A stretch of 64,000 bases of DNA from Parasponia andersonii (Eukaryota > Streptophyta > Magnoliopsida > Rosales > Cannabaceae): the NCBI GenBank assembly GCA_002914805.1, contig JXTB01000311.1:387682-451681 (forward strand). Direction: 5' to 3'. The notes under the pieces are model-generated. The model did not search any database, was not told the DNA's origin, and worked only from the letters and a program-made list of their open reading frames with translations. Each line of letters opens with the position of its first letter. Within the stretch, counting starts at the first letter, position 1. Shown in pieces: positions 36,314 through 49,073 of the stretch. A program made the translations under genes and the position numbers.

Positions 36314-37709
36314 GAGGGATGAATAAAAAATCTGCTAACTCGCACAATTTGGCTAACCTGCTCTAATTTGCACCTGTCAAATTACTTAAAAATAAAACCG
36401 CGGATTTTGGTTTGGTTATGGGTTACATATTTTTCAAACTTTCGAAAAATAAAATCCCTAAACTCGCCCAATAAAACTGCCAAATCACCCAGTAAAACCA
36501 CCATGCACTCCTAATTGTAATTTATATTTTTATGTAACATAGTATATGAAAATTGAAATTTAATTTAATCACTAGATAATTATTTGATGATATTTTACTA
36601 AAATTTTTTAACACAATCTTTATCTATTTGAAGTTCTAGTATACGTAAGTGTGTTTACATTAATATTTAATATATTTTCTTTTTATTTTTAATTGAGTAG
36701 TTAGGGATGTCAATTTCACCAAACGGGATAGTGCACTACAGTGTGCTGTCCCGAATGGGGTGGACTTTCACCATTAAAAATGGTATGGGACATAGGGCAA
36801 AGATTATTTATTTAATATTTAGCGAGGTGGGACAGGCTTAGGATTGATTGCCCCGCACCGACCTCACCCCGATTATGTATAAGTTAATTTCTATTTTTTT
36901 TTTTATAATACTGATTCAAGTAGTTTTTTTTTTAAAAAAAAAAAAGGTCTAATAATATATAGTCATATACTAATATTGTTTGAGTTATTTGAGATTGTGT
37001 TAACTTTTTGAATGAACGACATACTAGACGATTTTGGTATTAAATATTTTACATTTGACAATTCTAATATGTCAAAGTTTTATTTGAATATGTTTTTTTA
37101 GTTATTTAGATCTAAAATTGGAAGTTTCAATGAAGTTAACTTTAATTTTGATTTTTTCGATATATTTAGACTTTTAAAAGATTTAGACTAACATAAGATT
37201 ATTTAATTTATTCAAGATGATAATTTCAAATGGGAACCCCGATCTACTAATCAAGAAACCGATCCCCGATAGGGATTCTTCGAAATTTTCGTGCCCAAAT
37301 TACATGGTAAATTATGCAGGGATGGTATAGTAAAATAATAATAGGGATGAGGATGGTAACCATAAAACCGGTCCCACCTCGTCCCATTAACATCCCTATG
37401 AGTAGTCTTTACCAAATATATATTCTTAGATTTTTGAGTCCACGTGATATAACACTTTAAAAACTCTAATAAGAGACAATTAAAATACTTTTAAAAATTT
37501 TTAATAATAGTTTTTTTTTACATTCACAAAATGTGTAATTATAAATTTTAGTTAATCCAATCTACCCAATAAGTTGTCAAAAACTGCCCAAAATCCGCAC
37601 ACTAAAAACTAACCAATCTGTAACTTAATTGGGCAATTATGGGTTAGACATTTTCTAAACCGCATGAAAAACAAACCACTTAGACCACCCACTAGTCTCA
37701 CAACCCCTA
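36314..37709. mobile_element. Non-autonomous hAT-like element with a nested MITE
   Basis: A perfect 8-bp target duplication, CTTTTTGT, flanks it at 36306-36313 and 37710-37717. The ends are GAGGGATG on the left and TAGGGGTTG in reverse complement on the right. Subterminal sequence shows the AACTCGCCC/GGGCAATTATGGG pattern common in such elements. It has no transposase. A second element at 36702-37398 splits it, leaving about 700 bases of its own sequence. The right duplication overlaps the first bases of the copia 5' LTR, so it inserted after the copia element. Confidence 0.8.
36702..37398. mobile_element. hAT-like MITE (697 bp) nested in the previous element
   Basis: It is flanked by perfect 8-bp duplications, TGAGTAGT, at 36694-36701 and 37399-37406. 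The ends are TAGGGATGTCAAT and, in reverse complement, TAGGGATGTTAAT. The interior has GC-richer subterminal blocks around GGTGGGAC and GTCCCACC. There is no coding capacity. Confidence 0.85.
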
Positions 37710-37714
37710 CTTTT

Positions 37715-38261
37715 TGTTAATGGTGGATTTTTTTTGTTAAACATTAATATAGTTTAGTAAATACTTGATTTTGGTAAAGCACTAGTCGTGTGAGGAATTT
37801 AAGGACCCGATATTAACTGCATTTGTGATCTTTGTTATATATTTACTGTGTACAAATCGCATAATATTTACGACAAAATGTGTAATAATTGATGAAGAGC
37901 TAGTGAGCCTAAACACTATAAATAGAATCTTCATTGCTCATAATTTCTCATCCTATTGAGAGTGAAAAACGCTAATGTTAAGTGAGAGAAAAATAAGAGT
38001 TTTTATTCTTAAGAGTTCGAGAAAATTACAATTTTTATCTTGGGTGTAATTTGGGATCAAGATTGTGAGTGAATATTTGTAGATACTTGTAAGGATTTTT
38101 CTCGCTATAGTAAAGATCTATATTAGCTCAATGGATATAACCTAAGTTAGATGAACCACAAAAAATTTGTGTGTATTTTGTTTGCATTATTTTTATATTT
38201 ATTTCTGCTTGATATTATTGCTTCCATACTGTTATGCCAATTGAGAGATTATTTCCTAACA
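37715..38261 (+). repeat. 5' LTR of the copia element
   Basis: It starts TGTTAATGGTGG and ends CCTAACA, and contains a TATA box (CACTATAAATAG, about 37914-37925). Long matches to the 3' LTR include CTTGATTTTGGT and GAGTTTTTATTCTTA. Confidence 0.85.
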
Positions 38262-38263
38262 GC

Positions 38264-38275
38264 TGGTATTAGAAC
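38264..38275 (+). promoter_or_regulatory. Primer-binding site
   Basis: TGGTATTAGAAC lies two bases after the LTR. It matches the usual plant copia site TGGTATCAGAGC, complementary to the 3' end of initiator tRNA-Met, with two changes. Confidence 0.8.
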
Positions 38276-41200
38276 AAGGTTCATAAGATTTTCTATATGG
38301 AAACAAGATGCATTTCCCTCATACAAGGAAGACATTAGAAGAGATGAAGGGTAAGGACTAGTCTCTTTGATCGGTAGGAGTTAAGGATAACCTAACTAAC
38401 CCTAACAAAGAATATAACTCATAATGTTGTAGAGGCAAAAACCACCTTAGAGATAATGAATATCTTGTCAGACATATATAAGAAACTTTCTGCAAATAAT
38501 AAAGCATATCTTATGAAAAGTTATTCAATCTAAAGATGGGAGAAGGTGCTTCAGTAGAAACTCATATTAATGAGTTCAACAAGATCTTTTCTTAATTGAC
38601 ATTCGAAGAAATTAATGTTGACGATGAAGTCCATGTTCTAATTCTTCTAGCATCTCCACTGAATAGTTGTGAATCTATAAAGGCAGCAGTTAGTAATTCT
38701 ATTAACAAAGGAAAGCTAAAACTCAACGATATCAGGGATCAAATCTTTACAAAAGAAGTTCGTAAAATTGATTCAAGTAAAGGAATATTATCAAGTTCTG
38801 CTCAAAACATCGAGAATAGGGGGTAAAAGTGGCAACAAGAATTCTAATTGAGGCCGTGGAAGGTACAAATCAAAGAATGATAGAAATAAATCTAAATCTA
38901 GAAAAACACTATAGTATTGGAATTGTGACAAGACTGGTCACATAAAAAAGAACTACAAAGTACCATTAAAAGATAAAAACGATGATAACACTATAATTAA
39001 TGAGGTAAAAGATGTTTTACTATTATTTGTAAATAGTTTTATTGACTTCTAAATCTTAGATTCTAGAGTCTTATTTTATACAATTGTGCGTCATGATGTA
39101 ATAAAGAATTATATTACTAATAATTACAAAAATGTATATTTGCCTAATAGAGAACCATTAAATATTATTGGTATGGTGATATTTATTTAAAAATATTGAA
39201 CGGATCTATACAAAAAATCTAAAATGTGAGACCTGTTACAAGGTTGATGCATAAGCTTATCTTAGTGAGATAACTTGGCAATGAAGGATATAATGTGAAC
39301 TTTATTGGTGATTTATAGAAGGTTAGTAAAGAAGGCATGCTTGTTACTCTAGGAAACACAATTGGAATTCTCTACATGACTTTTGTGTGCAGAAATACAT
39401 AATTCCATGAATTACTTCTGAATAAATTAACAAATTGTATTTAAGAACCATAGCAGTGTTGGCAAAAAGTTGAACAATGAAAATAAATGGCGAGTTCCTG
39501 ATCAAATTTGATCGAGTCATGTAGGAACAATGTTCAAATTGGTAATACTATTGCTAATTCAAGTTTATAGCACTATAGATTTGGGCATATGAGTCGAAAG
39601 GACATGAAGGTTCTATTATCAAAAGAAAAGCTATCAAAGCTTAAAACTGTTGAGCATAACCTATACAAAAAAAACTATATCTTTGGCAAGCAGAATATGG
39701 TCAATTTTTCAAAAACCGAAAGAAACCTAAGAGTAGTGAAGTTGGAGTTGGTTCATACAGACGTACCGAGGCTTTTTCCTGTGACATCCCTTGGAGACTC
39801 AAGGTAGTATGTGAAATTCATTGATGATTCGAGTATAAAGGTATGAATTTATTTTCTAAAAAAAATACAATGTTTAGGATACCATTAAGAAATAGAAAGT
39901 CATGATAGAAAATTAAACCAATTTAAAAATAAAATGCTTGCGATTCAATAATAGTGGGAAATATATGAAAACAATAACTTTAAGAAGTATTACGCAATGA
40001 ATGTGATCAAGATAGAGAAAACTATTCTAAAAAAACTATAACAGAATGATATAGTTGAAAAGATGAACAAGACCTTGAATGAATATGCTAGGAATATGTA
40101 AAGATGTCAATATGGGTTTAGTTTTGTGGGCTAGCTCACATTTCGAAGAAAAAACACGATATTAGTTCGGCTCGGTATATATAGAGTAGGGGTCGTACTT
40201 GGCCTCAGAAATATGTCTATTATCCTAGCCTACATTTTTTTGGCCCATATTTAGTCATTATATATATACTTTTAAATATATTTCTTAATTAAAATTTAAA
40301 AAAATATTAATTAAATATTTTTATTTATATATTTTTAACGTTATTAATTTACTTATTTTTGTTTATTTTCAATTTATTCAAATTTTAAAAGAATATGAGT
40401 GGGTCTTAGGCACATATTTTAGCTCATATAAGTATATATTAATATTTTAAAGCATAAAACAACAACGAAATTAGATCCTTATTTTGGCCCATATTCGACT
40501 CTCATAGGCACGACCTACTTAGACCCACATAAAATATGGACTGTGTATGTAGGTTGTGTTGGGTCACTTAATAAGAATAAGAGGCCTAACCCATATTTTC
40601 GGCAAGTTGAGCACAACTCGGTAGAATATATGTATGATCTTATTAAATATAGGTTGGACTGGCATGACCCACTTTACATTTTTAGGAACATATTATTATA
40701 TACAGAGTTACAAAAGACATCCAGGGTTGATAAAATTTACACTACTATGTATCTGATCAATAGAGGATCATCAATACTATTAGATTATAAATTATGAGAA
40801 GAGAATTGGAGCGGTAAAGAGATAAATCTTTCTTTCTTAAAAGTGTTTGGTTTTTTTATCTTATATTCATATAGACCATATTAGTAGAATTAAACGAGGT
40901 CCAAAATCTACGAAGTATTTTTTTTTGTATGTGCGTGTTTATGGTGATGTTGAGTTTTGTTATCATCTCTAGGATGACTAAAATCGGAAGATAATATAAG
41001 ACCAGTAGGAACAACAATATTATCTTTATAAAAAGGGGATGCATAAGAATAGATTAATCACAGAATCAGAAAGTCCAAGTCCTCAAGTCAAAATGGCAGA
41101 CATAATTTCATTGAATAACGTCCTTGTAAAAGAGATGAAAAAAAGTGACAAGGAAGATCAAGAAGTTATAGAACTAGAGATGTACCCACAAATCCTAGTA

Positions 41201-42866
41201 GCCGAACTTAGGATATCCACAACTATCCGACCTTTATCAAGATATTACATTGCATTGCATTACATTTTGATTTGTTGATTGATATATATTAGCTAAAAAG
41301 TTACGAAGAAGCAGTACAAGATGATGAGTTTACCATGTAAGAGCTAGCCATGAAAGATGAGATGATATTACTATCTTCCAATCAGATATGAGAGTACATT
41401 GAACTACCAAAAGGAGAAAAGGCATTATATAACAAGTGGATCTACAGAATAAAGGAAGAACATAATGGCAATAAGAAGTGCAAGGCAAAGCTTTTAGTGA
41501 AAGACTTTCAGTGATGAAATTGACTACTATCATAATAATGCCTGGATTAGTGGCAATGAAAGACCTGCATCTAGAGAAGGTAGATGTAAAAAATAGCATT
41601 TCTTTTTGATGACTGAGACAAAGAAATTTACAAGAAACAATCACTAAGTTTTAAAGTATAAGAGAATGAGAAAATAGTGTGCAAACTTTAGAAGAGTCTA
41701 TATAGCCTAAGATAGTTTCGAAGAAAATGGTACAAGAAGTTTGATAGATTTATAAGTAATAATATTTACTTAGGGTGGCAGGCATATCAGTGCTATCATG
41801 TGAAGAGGTTAAACAATACCTATTATCATACTTCTATGTGTAGATGATATGATGAATGCTAGAGCATGCAATGAGGAAATTGATAAGTATAAAAGAGAAT
41901 TGTCAAAGTAGTTTTCTATGAAGGACTTGGGAGTTGAATCCCTAGGATGAGGATTTCTAGAGCCAAAGTGAATGGAGTTTTGTAGCTATGACAAGAGAAT
42001 TATGTGTAGAAAGTGCTTAAAAGATTCAACACGAATAATGCAAAGCTCGTGAGTATTCCTTTGGTTAGTCACTTCAAGCTATCCAAAGAACGATCACCTC
42101 TTGACAGAATAGTTTCGAGCTCACATAGCAAAGCTACCTTGTGCTTTTGTCGTTAGGATTCTTATGTATACTATAGTATGTATAATGTCTAATATAACTC
42201 ATACAGTAAGAGTTGTGAGGCGATACATATATAATCCAAGAAAACAATAATAGAAGGTAGTAAAATGGATGCTTGGGTATTTGAGACGTACCGCAGATAA
42301 AGTCTTATCCTTCAAAAAAGACAGATTTGGGTTTACAAGGCTATTTTGATGCTAATATAGCTTATGATTTAGATAGTAGAAAATGAACTACTGGATGTGT
42401 ATACGCATTTGGTGGCATAATATTAGTTAGGTTTCTAAGTTATAAAGGATATATGTATTTTCAACTACTTCGTAAGAATACATTATCATAACAGAAGTTT
42501 GTAAAGAGATGATATAATTACGATCTTTCTTTGAAGAACTAAGTCATAAGAAAGAAAAGAGTACATTGTATAGTGACATTTGGAGTACTACTCTTTTAGT
42601 TAGAAAATCCTGTTTTTTATGTTAAAACAAAGCATATTCAAGTACGGTATCATTTCATCCGATCAACTTTAAAAGATGAAGTCTCAGTGGTTGAGAATAT
42701 TTAGGGAAGCAAGAATTCTGCGGAAATGCTAACAAAGATAATGACTATTGACAAACTAAAGCTTTGTTCAGCTTCATTTGGCTTATAAGCATAAAAGAAG
42801 ATAAATAAGCTATTGTATTAATTTAGTTTGAAGACATGATTAAAATTTAGTTTTCATGTGAGAGAA
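38276..42866 (+). pseudogene. Copia gag-pol remnant
   Basis: A gag part (around 38520-38826) is followed by a zinc knuckle near 38917-38955 in which two of the three Cys positions read Tyr. Then come a gag-pre-integrase part with G-H-M-S (39589-39807), an integrase region ending in the Y-L-I-N-R-G motif (about 40750), RT around 41400-41960 with C-V-D-D-M at about 41837, and RNase H at 42330-42760 ending in an M-L-T-K-I block. Stops and shifts occur throughout, so nothing is translatable at length. The MITE at 40098-40683 sits in the integrase C-terminal region. Confidence 0.8.
40098..40683. mobile_element. hAT-like MITE (586 bp) in the copia integrase region
   Basis: The flanks are AGGAATAT (40090-40097) and AGGAACAT (40684-40691), an 8-bp duplication with one mismatch. 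The ends are GTAAAGATGTC and, in reverse complement, AAAAATGTAAAGTGGG, so they are imperfect. Reading the copia protein across the site, with one flank copy removed, continues the expected integrase sequence, which supports the boundaries. Confidence 0.7.
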
Positions 42867-43863
42867 TATTAGCAGTGAAGATTTTTTAAACATTAATGCA
42901 CTAAGTGCATTAAAATGCTTGATTTTGGTGGAACACTGGCCGTGTGATGAATTTAAGGACATGGTATTAACCATATTTATGAGCTTTGTCGTGCATGTAA
43001 TATGTACAAGCAATGTAATATATATGATAAAACTTATATAGATTAATGAGGGGAGTATAAATACTATAAACATGACCTACATTCCTCGTAGTTTCTCATT
43101 TTATTGAGAGGAAAAAACACCAAGCATTAAGTGCAAGTAAAAAGAGAGTTTTTATTCTTAGGAATTAGAGAAAATTATACTTTTTTTCTTCAGTGTAATT
43201 AGGGGTGTTCAAAATCCCCATAGCCCAATCTAATTTAGAAAAACCAATCCCCAAAAAAAAAAAAAATCTGCAAAGTATAGATTAAATAGGATTGAATTTC
43301 TAAAATCCACAGTCCTGTAGATCAAATACATATTTCACCTTGAAAATAACTGATCTAATCCATTCCAATCCACACTTAAATTATATAGCATTTTTAATTT
43401 ATACATTTTTTTATAACTTATATATGTTGTAAAATTTCCTATTGTAGTTTAAGGTATAAAATTTTTTTATACAACCACATATGATTAATATTTTTTAAAA
43501 CACAAAACCCAAATTTGTGCTTAAATAAATAATCTAGAAGAAAAAACAATTATAAGGACTTATTTTCCAAATCGAATTGGATTGGTCAAAAGGATTTATG
43601 TGGATTGGGTGTGATTTCTAAAATTCATATTTGTAAATACTAGTACGAAATAGGATTAAGGTTGTAAGTAAATGTTTGTAAGCACTTATAAGAATTTTTT
43701 TTTCTATAGTGAAGATCTATAGTAACTTCGTGGAAGTAACTTAAATTGAGTGAATCATGTCAATTTTATGTTTTTTTTTTTATTTGATTTATTTTTACAT
43801 TTATTTATACTTAATATTATCGCTTCATAATTTTCTGTCTTTTAGGGAGGTTATTTCTTAAAA
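42867..43863 (+). repeat. 3' LTR of the copia element, with an insertion
   Basis: It starts TATTAGCAGTGAAG, with the initial TG mutated to TA, and ends TTATTTCTTAAAA. It matches the 5' LTR on both sides of about 450 extra bases (43201-43650). It is preceded by a GTGAGAGAA tract in the polypurine position. Confidence 0.8.
43201..43650. mobile_element. Insertion in the copia 3' LTR, possibly a decayed hAT-type MITE
   Basis: This block is absent from the 5' LTR. It begins AGGGGTGTTCAAAATCCCC, typical of hAT-type MITE ends, and has inverted CCAATCCAC/GTGGATTGG segments. The right end is diverged and no exact target duplication is left; GTGTAATT and GTACGAAAT are weak candidates. Confidence 0.5.
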
Positions 43864-43868
43864 CTTTT

Positions 43869-45433
43869 TTATTTTCAAAAACACAAATAATAATAAATGA
43901 ATTATAATTAAAAACCAAACAAATATTAATTTTTTATTAGGACAAAATACTCAACAATCTTCTCATCTTTATTGAGAGTAGTATTTTACCTTCTAACATT
44001 TGAAATTTGGTCCATACACTCCAATTTTTACATATGTGGTATCAATTTATCCGAGTTTTTGTAAATATTGTGTCACTTTGCCTCAATTAGAAGATAGTTT
44101 TAAGAAAAAAAAAATCATTTTACCCATCAAATATTGAAATCCACTAAATAAGAGGGAACAAAGGAGATAAAACTGATATGTTTTAAAATTTGCATAGAAA
44201 TTAAGAAAAAATAATTTTCAGTTAAAATCGATAATGCTAAGAGATTTTTCAATAATCTAATTTGTATGAAACTATATTTAGTTCAAATGTGTATTATTCT
44301 CAGTGAAAAATCATAAATTTTTCTTGTCTATACTCATAGCATTCAATGGGGCAAACTGGCACCAAATTTTTAGAAGTTAGGACAAAAGAACAATGTATTT
44401 ATAAAAATGGGTAAAGTGACTTCACATTTGCAAAACGTAAAGTGAAAATTACATCTAATACTCGTTTTTATGGTTCATATTTCATATGCAAAATGTGAGT
44501 GGTCTATATTTATAATGTAAAATTTATTTATGAGGTACACATTTCATATATAAAATATGAACGGTACACATTTTAAAATATGTGCTAATTTTTAGTATAA
44601 TTTTTATTCATAAAATCTAGACGACGATATACATTTAATATATGAAATATATACCGTGATATATATTTCATATGTAAAATAATGATAGTCTATATTTCTC
44701 CAAAAAATATATTTATAAAATAAAAATAAAAAATTGATATTTATGAAAATATGGTTTAAAAACCGGGCATTTATGAACTTTTCTCAAAACTAAAAGAGAC
44801 GGGCTCAATTTTACATATGTTAGGTAAATATCTACTATTAGCAAAAATCATGGGACTTTGTCCTTTGTGTTATGATCCCTAGACTAATGATGCAGTAATT
44901 TTCCGTGCGACGATGATGACGACGTTGAAGAGTGCTACATTGTATTACGTATACAAATGTTCTGTCTTTTTACTGCCTTGTACTACTACTTTTTATTAAA
45001 GATGTTTTCTTAGCACTATTTGATTTCTTATTTATCGTTTCATTTACAGAGAAATATAAAATATACCTACAAGACACACATAATAATAATAATAATAATA
45101 ACGTATCATTAATTTTAATCATTTATAATTTTTGAAATAAGACTATTATATCTATATGAGTAACTCAAAACAGTATATAAAATTGGTGTGTATATTAGGT
45201 ATATGTTTAGCATTACTCTTTATTATTAGTATTCTCATATCTATTTTTCTTTCTAAGTTCTAACAGCAGTTTTTCTATTTTTCATTTTTTATTTAAAAAA
45301 TTGTCAAAACAAAATTAATGAGAGAGAGCTTTACTCAATTTATTCACGCCATACTCACGCCAAACTTTAATACTCGAGAAAAAAGAGGTGAGAGCGCAAT
45401 TAGAAAAATATACAGAGGAACCAAGAAAAAAAA
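43869..45433. other. AT-rich spacer and promoter region of the first asparaginase gene
   Basis: No gene is supportable. From about 44460 to 44700 there are diverged tandem repeats built on TTTCATATGTAAAATG-like units. An AAT trinucleotide run lies at about 45082-45101. The last 200 bases precede the asparaginase start and should hold its promoter and leader. Confidence 0.5.
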
Positions 45434-47346
45434 ATGGGGTGGGCCATAGCGCTTCACGGCGGCGCCGGCGAAATCCCGCTCTCCCTTCCGGTGGAGCGTC
45501 GGAAGCCACGTGAGGACGCCCTCCGCCACTGCCTCCAGATCGGTGTTGAAGCTCTCAAAGCAGGGAACCCTGTCTTGGACGTTGTTGAACTTGTGGTATC
45601 TTCTTATTTTTTTCAAAAAAAAAATTAAATCTTTTATTCTGTGACAGATTGGTGCTCTCACTTTCCCATTTCTTCTTGTTCAGTATACTTCAATTCATTA
45701 TTATCTTCGTCTTTTTTCTTTTTCTGAAAATGTAGCAATTAATTAACTCTTTTTTTCCCCCTGAAAACAAAAAGCTGTTTTTAGAAAAGGCTGCTATTGA
45801 GTACAAAGTAAAATTCGTTAAAATAAGAAATTGATCGATATTGAAGAAGAATCTCCGTAGAGGGTAAAGGGGTTACTTCCAAAAGTCAAATACTTAAAAA
45901 TTAGGAGGAATTAGTTACATGAAGGTGAAGCTAGGCAATGATGGTTCTTTATTACAATTATAATTGGGTTATTATAAAGTATCAAGTTTCACCGGTTAAG
46001 AACTTACATGTAGGTCCGTGAACTGGAGAACAATCCACAGTTCAATGCTGGTAAAGGGTCTGTTTTAAGTTGCAATGGCGATGTTGAAATGGAGGCTTGT
46101 ATTATGGACGGAAAGACAAAGAAATGTGGAGCTGTTTCTGGCCTCAAAACTGTAGTTAATGCCATATCTTTAGCCCGCTTGGTCATGGAGAAAACACCTC
46201 ATATCTATCTAGCATTTGATGGAGCAGAAGCCTTTGCAAGAGAACAAGTGAATATACCTCCCTCTTCTTGAAATTTCTATCTTGTAATCAATTCACACAG
46301 AGTGGCTGCACATTTTTTTTTTTTAAAATACCTCTGTATGTTCATGTCAATATAAGTTTCAGACAAACTGGCTATGTTTTTTTTTTTTTTTTTCCATATT
46401 AGTAACAGATTTAGATGTCATAGATCAAGTTTGCTTGAGGTCAAAGATGTGCTTGTCAATGTTAATTTGTCTACTTATTTCATATATCTACATGTGTGTT
46501 TATGTAATTCTGTACCTTTTTTTTTTTTTTCTTTTTTCATATTGTCTTTGTACTTGTGCTTAGAATTGGAATTAAAATGTATTATTTTCCTATGGTTTTG
46601 GTGATTTTTCCAGGGTGTTGAGACTGTAGACTCGAGTTATTTTGTTACTCCGGAAAATATTGAACGGCTCAATCAAGCAAAAGAAGCTAATAGAACGCAG
46701 GTAATGGATGAAACTTTGTATATTCCCTCTTTTGTTTAAATGCAAACTTAGTACGTCGAAGAAATATATTGGTTGACATACTTAAAGTTTTAGGATATTA
46801 TGATATAAATTTACTCCATTCTCCAAAGTTGATTGATATGGTAACTTATGTCCCGAATCTACACAGCTTGATTATACACCACCAACTCCAAAAGATCTGA
46901 ACAATGAGAAATCAATTCCGAATGGCGATAGCCAATTGGGAACGGTTGGATGTGTGGCTGTTGACAATGAGGGGAATTTAGCTACTGCAACTTCTACAGG
47001 GGGATTTGTCAACAAGATGGTGGGAAGGATTGGGGACACACCTATCATAGGAGCAGGAACTTACGCGAACAACCTATGTGCGGTCTCTGCCACTGGGAAA
47101 GGCGAGGCCATAATCCGAGGCACGGTCGCCAGGGATGTGGCAGCTCTCATGGAGTTCAAAGGCCTTTCTCTCAAGGATGCTGCAGCCTATGCCGTGGATA
47201 GTGTTCCAAAAGGCACCGCTGGCCTTATTGCTGTCTCTGCCACGGGAGAAGTCACAATGCCTTTCAATACCTTGGGCATGTTCCGAGCTTGTGCTACTGA
47301 AGATGGCTATTCAGAGATTGGAATATGGCCTTCCATCAAGAATTGA
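45434..47346 (+). CDS. Plant isoaspartyl peptidase/L-asparaginase, copy A, 4 exons
   Basis: Exons 45434-45595, 46014-46247, 46614-46700 and 46867-47346, all phase 0, give 320 residues. The enzyme is an N-terminal nucleophile hydrolase that cleaves isoaspartyl dipeptides and hydrolyses asparagine to aspartate and ammonia. Visible marks are H-G-G-A-G at the N-terminus (residues 8-12), N-A-G-K-G-S before the linker, the auto-cleavage site G-T-V-G-C-V-A with nucleophile Thr187, and the substrate-pocket segments G-R-I-G-D-T and S-A-T-G-K-G-E. The length suits the Arabidopsis homologue (about 315). The ATG at 45434 aligns with the family start. It is a tandem duplicate of the gene at 49074 with the same intron positions. 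Whether it is potassium-dependent cannot be told by eye. Confidence 0.93.
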
Positions 47347-47975
47347 ATGATACTTGCAATACTAAGGATATATATTACATTGTCACCAACTAATGTTACT
47401 ACAACATCTACGATTCTATGATGTCCCCGCTTTTGTAGCAAATAATAATTATAATAGTGTTTTTCTACTTTGACTTGATGCTGATGGTGCTCACAACTCA
47501 TTTTTCAACTAAGATAAGATTTTACCGTCCAAAACTGTATAAATCCAAGTTTATTAAATTGCTCCAACATATCTATATATATATATATATATATTATATG
47601 GGCCAAATTAGATTTTTTCTAAAATCCCATTTCATTAATTAATTCCTATTTTCTCATCCTCGTTCTCTTTTTTCTCATTCTCATCCCTCAAGCATCTTTA
47701 GTTGGATATAATATTACTTACAACAGAAATCTCAACCGCTAGCCAATCCAGCTTCACGGGGACACTTGAACATTTCTCGTAAAAGTTAGGGAAAACACCT
47801 AAATTAATATCCATTCTTATAAAATAATTTTTCTTTTTCTTTTTCTTCTACGTAAATAACCCTCTAGTCCTTTTTTTAATCCCCTTTTGGTCCTTCAAAA
47901 GTAGGTTATTCAATTTTCTACCAAAAAAAAAAGAAAAGAAGAAGAAAAATGAATAAATAGACAAATAGAAAAGGT
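47347..47975. other. 3' flank of asparaginase copy A
   Basis: Likely 3' untranslated region, then AT-rich spacer with a TA microsatellite near 47573-47595. No gene is supportable. Confidence 0.4.
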
Positions 47976-48247
47976 TAATTATATTTTTATATATTGCGTT
48001 TTGATCATTTGTTCAATTGTCTTTCGGATTTGAAATTTGTAATAAATTTATACGGGTCAAACACTAATCGTGATCAATTTATGAAAACACCATTTTAAAC
48101 TTTAAGGATATGTATTTTAATTCTTAATTTGAATTTAATTCAAAAATACTTCTTAACTGGCACAAAAAGCAAAATTTTTATTCAACTTTGACTAATTGGA
48201 GGGTATCTATGTAATTCTTTTCAAATATAGGGGTCTTGGTGTAATTA
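47976..48247. repeat. Member of the TAATTATATTTTTATA inverted-repeat family
   Basis: The left end TAATTATATTTTTATA, the GATCATTTGTTCAATTG block and the AATAAATTTATAC block match the elements at 34671-35734. The right end in reverse complement starts TAATTACACC. About 272 bp in total, with no coding capacity. Confidence 0.6.
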
Positions 48248-49073
48248 TTTTGTCTAAATGTGATTGTAGATTTAAAACGAAAGTCGTTTAGATAACAATG
48301 TTAGGAAGGAAGTACAATCACGAGAAAAGCAACAACGTCATTTCAAGCAAATATATAGGATTTGTTGTCCCAACAATTTAAAACGTCAAACTGGTTAAGA
48401 GGAGTAGCCCAAGTCTTCATAAACTCGTTAATTTTTCCATATTTAGCTAATAATCTATAATCACTACTATAAAATTTAAGAGAAAAATAAATAAAATGAC
48501 ACTCCTTCTAGGCTTGTATTAGTCAAGTTCGACAAAATTTTCTTCTTTGACATTTGTCTATGACTTGCGAGATAGAAAATGAAAAAGAACTAACGAATCC
48601 TAAGGAAACAAAACGTTAGACACCTCAATATTGAAAGAAAAAAAAAAAACACATTGTGCAACTGCAAAATGAGTAAAACCTTAGGGACCAATAAGTCTTT
48701 TGAATTTAAATAAAAACAAAAAAAACAAAATATTTTCCAGCGAAGGCAGGAGAAAGAATAATTAAAGCGAGAACGTGGGTTGAGTTGTGACTAGAGTCAT
48801 TTATGCGACATGATGATAGCGAAGTCCGTCCGTTAGCTAAGTTCATGTCCTCGTTTACCAAATCTTTTTGTCTTTTCTGGTCCTTTTTATTTTGTTTATT
48901 TACTTGTTCAATTATTATTATTATTTTGTCAAAAAAGATTGGAGAGAAATGTAGAACATGTAGAGAGCTTTTTCTAAATTTATTATTCATGAAATTACCA
49001 TTTATCTTTGAAACTATCACACTACTTTTAGTGTTGTCCCAATAGAGAAGAGAGAATAGAGGAAGTGAAAAAG
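48248..49073. other. Spacer and promoter region of asparaginase copy B
   Basis: AT-rich sequence without a supportable gene. ORFs at 48706-49149 (minus) and 48803-49045 (plus) have no family motif and overlap the leader of copy B. Confidence 0.45.

Larger units (their letters stand above)
37715..43863 (+). mobile_element. Ty1/copia LTR retrotransposon, decayed
   Basis: The 5' LTR is 37715-38261 and the 3' LTR is 42867-43863. The 5-bp target duplication CTTTT is found after the 3' LTR (43864-43868) and before the 5' LTR. The left copy was itself duplicated by the neighbouring hAT insertion (36306-36310 and 37710-37714). A primer-binding site like that for initiator tRNA-Met follows the 5' LTR. 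Internal remnants run gag, zinc knuckle, gag-pre-integrase, integrase, RT, RNase H, which is the copia order. A MITE interrupts the integrase region and another insertion splits the 3' LTR. The LTRs differ at many positions, so the element is old. Confidence 0.85.

Noticed and set aside
49065..49073. Earlier GTG start for asparaginase copy B
   Set aside because: Plant nuclear genes start at ATG, and the ATG at 49074 aligns with copy A and with the family.
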